Shown here piece by piece: positions 42,310 to 51,251 of a DNA stretch of 64,000 bases. This stretch comes from Roseivirga sp. (GTDB lineage Bacteria; Bacteroidota; Bacteroidia; Cytophagales; Cyclobacteriaceae), in the NCBI GenBank assembly GCA_029262895.1, contig JAJCYM010000070.1, positions 109,951 through 173,950 of the forward strand, given 5' to 3'. The position numbers and the translations under genes are program-made. The notes under the pieces were generated by a model that worked only from the letters and a program-made list of their open reading frames with translations, was not told the origin of the DNA and did no database searches. Within the stretch, counting starts at the first letter, position 1, and each line of letters starts with the position of its first letter.

Positions 42310-44868
42310 CTATCGGGCCGTTGCCCCACTAATGACCTGACCAAAAAAGATGCTGTTCATAAAGAGCTTATTAGTGCCATACCAGAAGGCTCTAAAATTC
42401 GGATTGTCAGTAAAATTGATCGTCATTCCTTGTCCGACAGCCTTCACGACAATAGCCGCTGAATTATCAATCAATGGCAGCTTCTCTTCAGGTACATAAC
42501 CACTCCAAAGTGAGTTTGAGCTATACACTAAAGGATTGGCGTAAGGGTTATTCGATTTATTCATAATCATCACGCCTCTTTTGAATACTGGTACTTCAGC
42601 ATTGTAAAACCCCCAACCCAAAGGATGACTAAGGTCTATTTGTGCTTTGAAAATACTTCCTCCAATAACCTGAGCACCAAATTGATTCCGGAAATCACTA
42701 TACCTCGGAGTCTTCTGTTGAGGATTGGGCGCTCGTACAAAGGTGATATTAGTGATTTTGGAATTCGCTAACCATCGCGAACCACCTTTGGTGGCGACAA
42801 CTACGCCACCCTTTGATATCCATGTTCTTAATTTCTCAAGGCCACGGCTTGAAACACCACTGTAGTTGCCATCAAGAAGAATTATAGTGTTGTACTTATC
42901 GAGATTGATGGAATTGAATCTACTCATGGACACAAGAGAAGGGCGCATTTTAAAACGTGTATCTAGTAAATGCCAGGTTTCACCAACATCATTTCCTGAT
43001 ATTCCTCCTTCGGATAAAATGAGAATTTCTGGCTTTTCAAGTAGGTCGAATGATCCACTCCCAAGATCGGGTCCCGAACTTGAGGCACCATTATTAAAGC
43101 TGTAAACGTTTATGGCATCTTCCTGGGTAATCGTTTCCACCAGGGCATGAATTACACTCGGATTCACACTTTGATTGCTCATGGGAATTAGAATGGAGCC
43201 CTCTGAAAACGATTGAGCATTCATGGTGAACTTTTGGCTGCCAACCTTCACCCGGACTCCTGCTTCCATGAGTCGATTGATTGCGCGATAAGCATAGTAG
43301 CCATGTACTTCGAACACATAAGCATAATCACTTCTGCCACCAATCACTTGACCTTTTGGAAATGATTCCATGGCAAACGCATTGCCTAGAAGATTTCGGT
43401 TATACTCTCTACCAGACATCGCTTTGAATTCAAGATTGAAGGCCAATGGCATGGTCCAGGCGGATACATCATAAAATAGACTGTCGGTAAAGCTATTTCT
43501 GATTTCGAAGAGTCCATGAATCAAGCGGTATTGTTCCTGATCAAGGGGCACGACATAACTGGAACCCGGTTTATAGGTATTATTCCCGGACCGAACTTCT
43601 CGTTGCAGGTTGTAGATATCGATATCGTGCCGCTTTACAATTTCGGCCAGGCGGAATGCTTTGGCTGGGTCCTTTTCGGAACCGAATACATAAGCTTTGA
43701 CCGGGTCATTGCTAGCCAGTTTTAGCGCTTCTTCATAGTATCTCTTTTGATAATCGAGTAGTTCAACCCTCAATTCGTGCGCAGCCTTCACAGAAGCTAA
43801 AGCTGCGCGATGCTGATTTCTGATAGCAAACGGAAAAGTAAGCACCCCATTTTCGCTGTCTTGAGCATGGCCTCGTGAACTGCCTTGTTCAAAAAGTACA
43901 GCCATGCCACCATTGAAATCGACATAGGTCGGTCCACGACCAGGGTAGTAGTCATCATAATTTTCCTGAGAAAAGTAGTAGGACTTTATTTCATCCATAC
44001 CCTTCTGAAAGTACTTGGATATTTTTTCAGTGATGGAATAGTTCTCTTTGGGTATCAATGGATGTACTCGGCTTGGTACGCCTGGTTGAAAAAAGAAGGT
44101 GGAATTCGTACCCATTTCATGATGGTCAGTATACAGGTTTGGTTTCCACTCATGGATTTTAGCAATTCTACCTTGGGATTCGGGCAATTGTACCGGTATA
44201 TAATCCCTGTTTAGGTCAAACCAATAGTGATTGGTTCTACCCCTTGGCCAGGTTTCGTTTTGCTCCAGATTATTAGGGTCCGTCACCAGGTTTTGGCTTT
44301 TGTGAGAATTCACCCAACTGGCAAATCGATTCAGCCCATCAGGATTGATGGAAGGGTCTATCAGGATTATAGTCTCGTTTAGCAATTTGTCGATGTCGGC
44401 ACCCTGAGCCGCAGCATAATGATAAAGAGTAAGCGGAGAGGAATTGGACCCACTGGCTTCATTGCCATGAACACTATGGCCTAACCACACTACAGCAGGT
44501 TGGTTTTGGATATCCACTTGACTGGCCTGCCCGTTGCTGAGCTTAAGATGATCGCTCTTGATTTGATCAATTCGTTGGTGATTTTGAGGCGAAGTGATGG
44601 TTAGTAGCAGGAGAGGCCTATTCTCATAAGTGCGTGCATATTCAGTTATCGTGACCCGATCCGAGGCGTTGGCTACGGCATACATGTAGTTCACCAACTT
44701 ATCATGAGTGACATGCCATTCTCCGACCTCATGACCAAATATGGCATGTGGAGTGGGTATGCTCGAGTTATAGGAAGCACCTTCAGGCAAATAGTAGGAT
44801 AGATCGACTTGGGCCTTCGCGGCAATAGCAATAAAGGAAAGTAGATATATGGAGAGAATCTTCTTCAT
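42310..44868 (-). CDS. Secreted M14-family zinc carboxypeptidase
   Basis: 852 residues; signal peptide MKKILSIYLLSFIAIAAKAQ. The M14 domain spans about 45-370: zinc ligands in GHSVHGNEASG (H-x-x-E) and a later histidine in YTDHHEMGTNS, substrate arginine region NPDGLNRF, and FEQGSSRG carrying the catalytic glutamate. The remaining half is beta-rich with no named motif, ending in an ATPase-free GATase-like region (ILILSEGGISGNDVGETWHLLD, LDKYNTIILLDGNYSG). Comparable two-part M14 proteins are frequent in Cytophagales. It diverges from the M20 peptidase. Confidence 0.87.
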   Translation of the reverse strand: MKKILSIYLLSFIAIAAKAQVDLSYYLPEGASYNSSIPTPHAIFGHEVGEWHVTHDKLVNYMYAVANASDRVTITEYARTYENRPLLLLTITSPQNHQRIDQIKSDHLKLSNGQASQVDIQNQPAVVWLGHSVHGNEASGSNSSPLTLYHYAAAQGADIDKLLNETIILIDPSINPDGLNRFASWVNSHKSQNLVTDPNNLEQNETWPRGRTNHYWFDLNRDYIPVQLPESQGRIAKIHEWKPNLYTDHHEMGTNSTFFFQPGVPSRVHPLIPKENYSITEKISKYFQKGMDEIKSYYFSQENYDDYYPGRGPTYVDFNGGMAVLFEQGSSRGHAQDSENGVLTFPFAIRNQHRAALASVKAAHELRVELLDYQKRYYEEALKLASNDPVKAYVFGSEKDPAKAFRLAEIVKRHDIDIYNLQREVRSGNNTYKPGSSYVVPLDQEQYRLIHGLFEIRNSFTDSLFYDVSAWTMPLAFNLEFKAMSGREYNRNLLGNAFAMESFPKGQVIGGRSDYAYVFEVHGYYAYRAINRLMEAGVRVKVGSQKFTMNAQSFSEGSILIPMSNQSVNPSVIHALVETITQEDAINVYSFNNGASSSGPDLGSGSFDLLEKPEILILSEGGISGNDVGETWHLLDTRFKMRPSLVSMSRFNSINLDKYNTIILLDGNYSGVSSRGLEKLRTWISKGGVVVATKGGSRWLANSKITNITFVRAPNPQQKTPRYSDFRNQFGAQVIGGSIFKAQIDLSHPLGWGFYNAEVPVFKRGVMIMNKSNNPYANPLVYSSNSLWSGYVPEEKLPLIDNSAAIVVKAVGQGMTINFTDNPNFRAFWYGTNKLFMNSIFFGQVISGATAR

Positions 44869-44958
44869 GGTCTTTCGGTTGAATTTCGGTTGTACTAAAT
44901 AACCGAAATATAAATAGAAGTATGAAGTTTGATTTGACCGATGGTACGATTGGGTCGT

Positions 44959-45080
44959 CTAGTTTTTCTTTTGACTAAACATCCAGTCCAGCATTTCCAG
45001 AACATCAATAAGAGGGCCTGAAAAGACATGGCCTTCTGATTCATGCCGGATTTTGATTTCCTTTTTTGTTTTCGGACTTT
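44959..45080 (-). pseudogene. Remnant of an alpha/beta hydrolase or S9 peptidase C-terminus
   Basis: A reverse-strand frame ends with KIRHESEGHVFSGPLIDVLE followed by MLDWMFSQKKN and a stop. H-E-S-E-G-H followed by an amphipathic helix is how many alpha/beta hydrolases end, the last histidine being catalytic. There is no room for the rest of the enzyme: the frame is cut near the start of the M20 peptidase gene by an in-frame stop. It reads as a 3' gene fragment rather than a functional small protein. Confidence 0.4.
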
Positions 45081-45086
45081 GGCTTG

Positions 45087-46496
45087 ATGAAAACCTTAAG
45101 AACCACCTCATTACTATTCACCTTTCTTCTGGCCTTGATCAGTTCAATAGGCGAAGCCCAGGTTGATCAAAAACTAACCAGAGCCATTTTCAAAGAATTA
45201 GTAGAAATTAATACTACCCATTCTACCGGAAGCACTACCGATGCAGCGGAGGCCATGGCCGTTAGACTAAGAGCAGCAGGGATACCGGATAAAGACATTT
45301 TTATCGGTGGGCCTCATCCCAAAAAAGGTAATCTAGTGGTTAGATATAGGGGTTCAGGTGCTCAAAAACCGGTGTTACTGATGGCACATATTGATGTGGT
45401 GGAGGCAGACATTAAAGATTGGACCCATGATCCTTTCAAGTTCAGAGAGGAGAATGGATTTTATTATGCCAGGGGTGTGGCGGATGACAAGGCCATGTCG
45501 GCTATTTTTATTGCGAACCTGATCAGAATGAAGAAAGAAGGGTTTATTCCTGATCGCGACATTATTATAGCGCTCACTGCTGATGAAGAAGGTGGAGATC
45601 ACAATGGCATTACCTGGTTACTCGACAACCATAGAGACCTGGTGGATGCAGAGTTTGCCATCAATGAAGGCGGTGGCGGAATGATCAAAAAGGGAGAAAA
45701 GATACTCAATGGGGTACAGCTGAGTGAAAAAGTATATCAGAGTTTTCAATTGGAGGTAAAGAATCCTGGAGGACATAGTTCCAGGCCTAAGAAAGATAAC
45801 GCTATATATGATTTGGCCAGAGCCATCTTGAATCTTGAAGGTTTTAGCTTTCCACTCAATCTGAACGATGGCACTCGTACCTACTTTGAACGGTCTGCGA
45901 ATTTGGAAAAAGGTCAATTGGCAAAAGATATGATCGGTATTACGCAAAACCCACCTGCGGCTGGAGCCGAGGAAAGACTCTCCGAAAATCCTTATTACAA
46001 TGCCTTATTACATACTACCTGTGTAGCCACCATGCTTGATGCAGGGCATGCCGAAAATGCGCTGCCACAATCTGCAAAAGCAGTGGTAAACTGCCGAATT
46101 TTGCCAGGTGAAGATCCAGCTAAAGTGAGAGATAAATTGATGGAGATTTTTGATAATGAAGACTTGACTGTGACCCCAATGAATGAGACTACCCAAAGTC
46201 AACCAACCTCGCTTGACCCTGTTGTTATGGGGCCTATTGAGGCCATCACCGAGAAAATGTGGCCAGGTACTCCCGTAATCCCAACCATGTCGACAGGAGC
46301 TACAGATGGATACAGAACACGAAACGGGGGGATTCCTACATTTGGTGTTTCTGGAATCTTCTATGATGAGAGAGGCAGTAATGCACATGGTCTTAATGAG
46401 CGAATTATGGTGTCTGCCTTTAATGAAGGACAGGAGTTCTTATATCAGTTGGTAAAGGAGTTGACTAAGCCTACTTCTGTAAGTCCGAAGCGATGA
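45087..46496 (+). CDS. Secreted M20/M25/M40-family metallopeptidase
   Basis: 469 residues from the ATG that opens a signal peptide (TTSLLFTFLLALISSIGEAQ); the track begins seven codons earlier. Metal-binding motifs: LLMAHIDVVEA (H and catalytic D), YARGVADDKA (bridging D), ALTADEEGG (catalytic E and zinc E), and a late HGLNE histidine. The lid domain starts VYQSFQLEVKNPGGHSSRP. The family removes N-terminal residues or splits dipeptides. Export suggests nutrient peptide turnover in the periplasm. Confidence 0.9.
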   Translation: MKTLRTTSLLFTFLLALISSIGEAQVDQKLTRAIFKELVEINTTHSTGSTTDAAEAMAVRLRAAGIPDKDIFIGGPHPKKGNLVVRYRGSGAQKPVLLMAHIDVVEADIKDWTHDPFKFREENGFYYARGVADDKAMSAIFIANLIRMKKEGFIPDRDIIIALTADEEGGDHNGITWLLDNHRDLVDAEFAINEGGGGMIKKGEKILNGVQLSEKVYQSFQLEVKNPGGHSSRPKKDNAIYDLARAILNLEGFSFPLNLNDGTRTYFERSANLEKGQLAKDMIGITQNPPAAGAEERLSENPYYNALLHTTCVATMLDAGHAENALPQSAKAVVNCRILPGEDPAKVRDKLMEIFDNEDLTVTPMNETTQSQPTSLDPVVMGPIEAITEKMWPGTPVIPTMSTGATDGYRTRNGGIPTFGVSGIFYDERGSNAHGLNERIMVSAFNEGQEFLYQLVKELTKPTSVSPKR

Positions 46497-46576
46497 TATT
46501 TAGACCAGAATGGTCTTAGCACCTCGCTGAGATCAGCTAGAAATCTGCAAGGAATCCCGCTCAAAATGTTTGCCTT

Positions 46577-48007
46577 ATGACCCAATATATAAGTATCACA
46601 GGAGGAGCCTCGCCAGTTGATTTCGAAACAGCCATTTTAAGTGGACGTGCCCCTGATAATGGGCTGTATGTAGCTGAACAGCTACCGAAAATCTCCATTG
46701 ATCAACTCATCGCCTGGAAGTCGATGACCTATACAGAATTAACCTTTGAAATACTCTCCCTTTTCATTGATCGCTCAGTAATTTCGGAGCAGGATTTAAG
46801 GGAACTCATCGAGAATAGCTTCAAATCCTTTAGTCACCCCGATGTCGTACCTGTTGATGCTCTAGGGTCCAATGGAGATATTTTTATTCAGGAACTGTTT
46901 CATGGTCCGACTTTATCCTTCAAAGATGTGGCGATGGGCTTTGTGGTGAACCTCTTTAACTTCTTTTTGAAAAGGAAGGGAGAGCGAATGACAATTATGG
47001 CCGCTACCTCTGGTGATACAGGTCCGGCAGCAGCTAATGCCTGTATTGGCAAAGAAACCCTGGATGCTTGGATTCTATATCCCCCAGAATTGATTACCGA
47101 AGAGCAGGTTCGCCAAATGACGTGCATTACTGCTCCAAATGTGCATGCCGTAAGTGTAGCAGGATGCCCGGATGGCTCGGATGATCTGGAACAATTGGTA
47201 GCTGACTTGTTTGCGGACAAGAAATTTAAGGCGGAGCTAAATCTATCCAGCGTAAATTCAATTAACTGGGCTAGGGTGATGATGCAAACCGTGCATTATT
47301 TCTATGGCTATTTCAGAACAGTTGATCAGGTAGGAGAGCAACTAGATTTTGCTGTGCCTTGTGGTGCATTTGGTAATTTATGCGCTGGCTCCATGGCTAG
47401 AAAAATGGGTTTGCCGGTTGGTAAATTCATTGTGGCCACAAATGAGAATGTTTGCCTTCAGCGTGTTTTTGAAGAGGGTGTATTCGCGAAACTGCCTATT
47501 GTCAAAACACCATCCTCAGCCATTGATATCACCATTCCACTCAATTTTTGGCGGCATTTGTATTATGCCACAGGGGAGAATCCTGAGAAAATGAAGCAAT
47601 GGATTGGTGATTTTGACAAGAACGGAAAGGTGGTTTTTGATTCCGAAACGCACCAGGCACTGAGAGATGGATTTGTAAGCACCTCTATTTCCAATGAAGA
47701 AACGCTTGCCACGATCAAGCAGGTCTATGAAGTGGAAGATTATCTTCTTGATCCTCATGCTGCGGTAGCAGTCAGAGCAGCGAAACGACTGAAATCAGAG
47801 CCAGATAAAGTGAAGACACTTTGTCTGGCCACAGCCCATCCTGCTAAATTTCCGGATGTCATAGCTGAGGCCTTAGGCTTTATTCCTGACAAGGGAAGGC
47901 ACGCGTCTATAGAAGCTGCAAAGCAGCTCAAGGAAAGAATTTATTCATTCGATTTTGAGGATATGCATAAAGGTGTACGTCAGGTCATGCGGAACCCAGC
48001 TAATTAA
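46577..48007 (+). CDS. thrC: Threonine synthase
   Basis: 476 residues of the long (class II) threonine synthase type: pyridoxal-phosphate enzyme turning O-phosphohomoserine into threonine. PLP lysine in GPTLSFKDVAMG (K at about 116), the phosphate-binding ATSGDTGPAA, the SSVNSINWARVM segment and the CGAFGNL loop are present. The C-terminal LCLATAHPAKFPDVI is typical. thrA and thrB are not in the window. A short AGACCA-GAA-TGGTCT palindrome lies between it and the M20 gene. It converges on the M23 gene with 27 bases between stops. Confidence 0.95.
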   Translation: MTQYISITGGASPVDFETAILSGRAPDNGLYVAEQLPKISIDQLIAWKSMTYTELTFEILSLFIDRSVISEQDLRELIENSFKSFSHPDVVPVDALGSNGDIFIQELFHGPTLSFKDVAMGFVVNLFNFFLKRKGERMTIMAATSGDTGPAAANACIGKETLDAWILYPPELITEEQVRQMTCITAPNVHAVSVAGCPDGSDDLEQLVADLFADKKFKAELNLSSVNSINWARVMMQTVHYFYGYFRTVDQVGEQLDFAVPCGAFGNLCAGSMARKMGLPVGKFIVATNENVCLQRVFEEGVFAKLPIVKTPSSAIDITIPLNFWRHLYYATGENPEKMKQWIGDFDKNGKVVFDSETHQALRDGFVSTSISNEETLATIKQVYEVEDYLLDPHAAVAVRAAKRLKSEPDKVKTLCLATAHPAKFPDVIAEALGFIPDKGRHASIEAAKQLKERIYSFDFEDMHKGVRQVMRNPAN

Positions 48008-48034
48008 TGCTCGTCATCAATTCGCTGATCTAGC

Positions 48035-49162
48035 TCAATCGTTTTTCACGAACTCACCAGTTTCTATATATCCATTATTTTTGACTTTGACCGAGGTGCT
48101 GCCCATCACTTTATAGTAATCAGAAAAGTACACGGGAAGACCCGCACTATTAAATAGATTTTTTGAGTCGCTAATTTGATAATGCAAGTGGGGCTTAAAG
48201 GAATCTCCAGAGTTACCCACCTGTGCTATAAGCTGTCCTTTCTTGACCTTATCGCCTATGGCCACCTGAACACTACCTTTTTTCAAATGGAAGAACTGGC
48301 TGAAAGTATTGTCTTGGTGTTGAATCACAATATAATTGCCGCCCATGATTTTCACATTTCCAGGCACATCAGTCTGGTAGTTAAATGCCAGGGTTCCAAT
48401 ACGAGGGTCCACAGCTCCATCTACCGCATCTACCACAGTACCTGCCGCAGTGGCATAGACATTTTGACCGAAACAGTACCAGTCGCTAAGCTCCTTTCCG
48501 TCATTTTTATACAACTGTCCGTCCTCTTTAACTGTTTGAAAGTCATAACCGTACCGGTTCGATTGTTCATCCATCGCCAGAATTTTGGCTGCGATATGGG
48601 TAAAGTCGAATCGTCTATGGTGTGAATAATAGTCGTTGCCATCGGCTATGAAGGAAAGACCCTTTAGCGGTAAGCTGTGTGAAATTGTTTGCTGATATTC
48701 CTTTACAGGGATAGTGACAGATTCCACAAATGTCTTAGTCCAAACATCCGTCAAGATGATTTCAAACTTGATATGATCTATTGGAATGTCTTTGGAAAAG
48801 CTATAAAACGGATTAAAAATGAGCAATGTTTTGGCTGCATTGACTGTGCGATTAGGAATGGTTAGTATTCCCGGGCTTACCCCTTCATGAGAGAGACGCT
48901 TGGATATTATTAGCTTATCGTTTTTATCAAAAACCTTGATCTTAAACTCGCTAACATTCAATATTCCATTGGTTTTGTTTTCAATATATAAATCGACATT
49001 AATGAGCTTTTCATAGTCCGTGTTCAATGCATAAATATCTTCAGGGAAGGTGCTAATGCTAATTTTGTCTTGTCCACGAACCGAGAAGCCGATAAAAACT
49101 AATAAGATGGCCGTACCTAAAATAAGTTTTGAACTGGCCTTCATTGATTTTGATTTTTTCAT
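48035..49162 (-). CDS. M23-family peptidase (peptidoglycan-endopeptidase-like)
   Basis: 375 residues from the ATG (the track uses a TTG nine codons earlier). Membrane signal TAILLVFIGFSVRGQ. A beta-sandwich N-terminal domain is followed by an M23 domain: HHRRFDF (first H-x-x-x-D zinc ligands), VYATAAGTVVDAVDG, NYIVIQHQDNTFSQFFHL, VKKGQLIAQVGNSGDS and the PHLHYQ motif. LytM-type proteins cut peptidoglycan cross-links or act as inactive activators; the zinc residues are present here, so activity is likely. Confidence 0.88.
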   Translation of the reverse strand: MKKSKSMKASSKLILGTAILLVFIGFSVRGQDKISISTFPEDIYALNTDYEKLINVDLYIENKTNGILNVSEFKIKVFDKNDKLIISKRLSHEGVSPGILTIPNRTVNAAKTLLIFNPFYSFSKDIPIDHIKFEIILTDVWTKTFVESVTIPVKEYQQTISHSLPLKGLSFIADGNDYYSHHRRFDFTHIAAKILAMDEQSNRYGYDFQTVKEDGQLYKNDGKELSDWYCFGQNVYATAAGTVVDAVDGAVDPRIGTLAFNYQTDVPGNVKIMGGNYIVIQHQDNTFSQFFHLKKGSVQVAIGDKVKKGQLIAQVGNSGDSFKPHLHYQISDSKNLFNSAGLPVYFSDYYKVMGSTSVKVKNNGYIETGEFVKND

Positions 49163-49319
49163 GTTGTCTTGATTTTTTGAGTAAACCAATCAACGGAGTT
49201 ATTATGGTAATGGAGACACTTTTTTATGATCCTTTTGTGAATTCTTGTGGATTGGATTCATAAGTCATAATAAAGATTGTTATGCTCGTTGCAAATCCGT
49301 GTAGACCATAATTGAGGCA

Positions 49320-49343
49320 ATAAAAAAGCCCCAAGAGGGGCTT
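49320..49343 (-). terminator. Rho-independent terminator of the SRPBCC gene
   Basis: On the reverse strand AAGCCCC, loop TCTT, GGGGCTT then TTTTATT. A perfect 7-bp stem with U tract, about 25 bases past the stop codon. Confidence 0.88.
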
Positions 49344-49368
49344 GTAACGTAGTCTTGATAAAAAAACC

Positions 49369-49791
49369 TCAATTGCTGCTTTTCACTAGGTTTTCAAGGC
49401 TGTCAATAATTACGTTATAAAAGCCTTCGAAAAGATCTTTCATATCAGCTTCCGCTTCTTCACTTACCTCATATTGAGCTGTCCAGGAGATGCTACAGCT
49501 ATTTCCATCGATTGCGCTGATCGCAACGGTGCTCACATATCCTTCCACAGGGAATGGGCCTTCTGTGATGCTGTACTGAAATTCCATCGCTGCAGAATCC
49601 ACTTTGTCTAGTGTTTCATAAATGGCAGCACCATCAGGCATGTAGCAAGTTCTGGTGGCGCCAGCGCCTTCGCCTACTACTTCTGATCTTTCAATGGGTG
49701 AAATGTTCTCAATGCCTCTGAATGAGGACAAATTGTTCCAAGCTTTGTCAGCAGAAATTTGAATCGTTTTAGTTACGTTTACTTCAGTCAT
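49369..49791 (-). CDS. SRPBCC (START/polyketide-cyclase-like) protein
   Basis: 140 residues, single helix-grip domain: VTKTIQISADKAWNNLSSF (first strand and helix), then paired strands and a long C-terminal helix (ADMKDLFEGFYNVIIDSLENL). The fold has a hydrophobic cavity binding lipids, polyketides or other small ligands. No catalytic residues are evident. It has its own promoter and terminator. It shares an upstream 20-mer with the tetR pair 1.3 kb away, suggesting common control. Confidence 0.82.
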   Translation of the reverse strand: MTEVNVTKTIQISADKAWNNLSSFRGIENISPIERSEVVGEGAGATRTCYMPDGAAIYETLDKVDSAAMEFQYSITEGPFPVEGYVSTVAISAIDGNSCSISWTAQYEVSEEAEADMKDLFEGFYNVIIDSLENLVKSSN

Positions 49792-49827
49792 GTCTATAAA
49801 TTTTTTAGTTGTTTAAATCTTATATGA

Positions 49828-49872
49828 CAAATCTATAACCGACTCCGGAGTGAATAAAAAATAGCGTTCAGA
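49828..49872 (-). promoter_or_regulatory. Promoter and candidate operator of the SRPBCC gene
   Basis: On the reverse strand a TAGATTTG box (TAnnTTTG) lies about 37 bases before the start codon. Upstream of it are the palindrome ACTCCGGAGT and the 20-mer TCTGAACGCTATTTTTTATT, which is identical to one ahead of the first tetR gene at about the same distance (17 bases) from the putative -7 box. Confidence 0.55.
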
Positions 49873-49922
49873 TACTGGTTTGATTAACGTGAAGAGTCTT
49901 CTTGGTAGCATGAGGGACTTAG

Positions 49923-49943
49923 ATCCTGAAACAAGTTCAGGAT
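49923..49943. repeat. ATCCTGAA palindromic repeat
   Basis: ATCCTGAA, loop ACAAG, TTCAGGAT, followed by GACG. A perfect 8-bp stem. Read on the other strand it is CGTCATCCTGAACTTGTTTC..., a palindromic repeat I recall as dispersed in genomes of several unrelated phyla. It lies downstream of the second tetR stop and could also terminate that transcript. Confidence 0.6.
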
Positions 49944-49992
49944 GACGTACTAAAGAGTGAGGTTAATCCTCAAAATACCGTCTATCAGGAAG

Positions 49993-50568
49993 TCATTTAA
50001 TAAAGGCCAGTTGCTCGTCAACAAACTGCCTTAATTCATCAGGTTCATTAATTTTGAAGAGAATACTTAAACTGAAAATAACTCCTAACAGGAATTGAGA
50101 ATACTCATCTCTTTTCTCAGGATGTTTGATCTCACCCACTTCGATTGCTTTGTCCAAGACAACATTGTAACTGGTCACCAGATTATCAAAATACTGATCG
50201 TAAAGTTTTACCACATCCGGGTTCTCATTTCTTAGTTCAACTACAGTATTGACCATCAAACAACTTCTTGGAAAGGATTTGTCCAATAATGCATCGATCA
50301 GTGCATAGAAAAACTGGCGTAGTGACTCGATTCCATCGGTATTGTCTCTCAACCCTTTAAGGAAGGGATCAGAGCAGGTCTGATTATAATAGATCAGAGA
50401 ATCAAGGAAAAGCATTTCCTTGGAGTACTTATTGTAAATGGTGGAAGTACTGACATCAAGGTGTTCTGCCAAATCTTTTACACTGGCTCCTTTATAACCT
50501 TTAACCCAGAATAATTCTTGTGCTTTTTGCACAAGCTCTTCATATGAACTATTCAGTACTTGAGGCAT
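49993..50568 (-). CDS. TetR-family regulator 2 (downstream of the overlapping pair)
   Basis: 191 residues. N-terminal helix-turn-helix: AQELFWVKGYKGASVKDLAEHLDVSTSTIYNKYSKEMLFLDSL. The ligand domain contains SCLMVNTVVELRNENPDVVKLYDQYF, close to the TetR_C_16/AcrR-like type. Its start lies 20 bases inside the upstream tetR gene. The two regulators differ in sequence beyond the HTH, so this is not a recent duplication. Confidence 0.9.
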   Translation of the reverse strand: MPQVLNSSYEELVQKAQELFWVKGYKGASVKDLAEHLDVSTSTIYNKYSKEMLFLDSLIYYNQTCSDPFLKGLRDNTDGIESLRQFFYALIDALLDKSFPRSCLMVNTVVELRNENPDVVKLYDQYFDNLVTSYNVVLDKAIEVGEIKHPEKRDEYSQFLLGVIFSLSILFKINEPDELRQFVDEQLAFIK

Positions 50569-51133
50569 GTTTTTGATGTTTGCTGGTGATGATTTTGATA
50601 CTATTGGTAATATGATCCAGACGTTCTTTTTCTGAATGAATCAGGCAAAAACTCATGGAAGTACAGAACAATCCAACCAAGTGTTTTGCATAGATTTTGT
50701 GATGATCCGCTAGTTCAGGATCTGTTTGGAGCAACCCTGAAATGAGTGTTTCGATATCGCTGAGGTATTTCTTGAGTTTGGCCTTGACCACAGGGTCTGT
50801 GTCGGCTAGCTCAGTTCCAATATGAATGATAAAGCAGCCTTCGTATTTATAATTGGGGTTAAGAAAACTCAGATAGAAATTCGTTAGAACTTCCAAAGTT
50901 GCGCCTGATTCCTTGAGCAACGCTAGTTTTGCATTGCTATACCTTTCTCTATATAAATCAATGACAGCCTGGAGAATGCCCTCTTTATTGTCAAACTCCT
51001 CATAGAGAGAAAATCGATTGACATTGGTGGCTTCTACAATATCACTGATTGCCACACCACCTGAGCCATGTTGCCAAAACAACGACAGGCAAATTTCCAG
51101 TACTCTATTTCGGTTAAACTCTTTGTAGCGCAT
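50549..51133 (-). CDS. TetR-family regulator 1
   Basis: 194 residues. HTH: CLSLFWQHGSGGVAISDIVEATNVNRFSLYEEFDNKEGIL. The ligand domain has GCFIIHIGTELADTDPVVKAKLKKYL, a TetR_C subtype seen in repressors of oxidative or drug-response genes. Perfect palindrome AATTATCAGTAATGATAATT lies just upstream of the start and could be its operator. It is translationally coupled to the second tetR gene. Confidence 0.9.
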   Translation of the reverse strand: MRYKEFNRNRVLEICLSLFWQHGSGGVAISDIVEATNVNRFSLYEEFDNKEGILQAVIDLYRERYSNAKLALLKESGATLEVLTNFYLSFLNPNYKYEGCFIIHIGTELADTDPVVKAKLKKYLSDIETLISGLLQTDPELADHHKIYAKHLVGLFCTSMSFCLIHSEKERLDHITNSIKIITSKHQKHASSTE

Positions 51134-51143
51134 TGATATCCTG

Positions 51144-51163
51144 AATTATCAGTAATGATAATT
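51144..51163. promoter_or_regulatory. Perfect inverted repeat upstream of tetR1 (candidate operator)
   Basis: AATTATCA, spacer GTAA, TGATAATT: 8+4+8, centred about 20 bases before the start codon and overlapping the position where the -7 box (TATCATTA on the reverse strand) is expected. Size and position are normal for TetR autoregulation. Confidence 0.55.
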
Positions 51164-51178
51164 GAAGTACAGAAGGTA

Positions 51179-51198
51179 ATAAAAAATAGCGTTCAGAA
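51179..51198 (-). promoter_or_regulatory. 20-mer shared with the SRPBCC promoter
   Basis: AATAAAAAATAGCGTTCAGA on the forward strand, identical over 20 bases to the copy at 49853-49872; flanks differ. Each lies on the upstream side of a reverse-strand gene. Confidence 0.6.
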
Positions 51199-51251
51199 AA
51201 GAGTTCGATTGGTTGTTTGCTGGTGAACAACACCAACAATGGCAAATACCC

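Noticed and set aside
48176-48625. 149-residue forward ORF
   Set aside because: Antisense to the M23 peptidase, which has its zinc motifs in frame.
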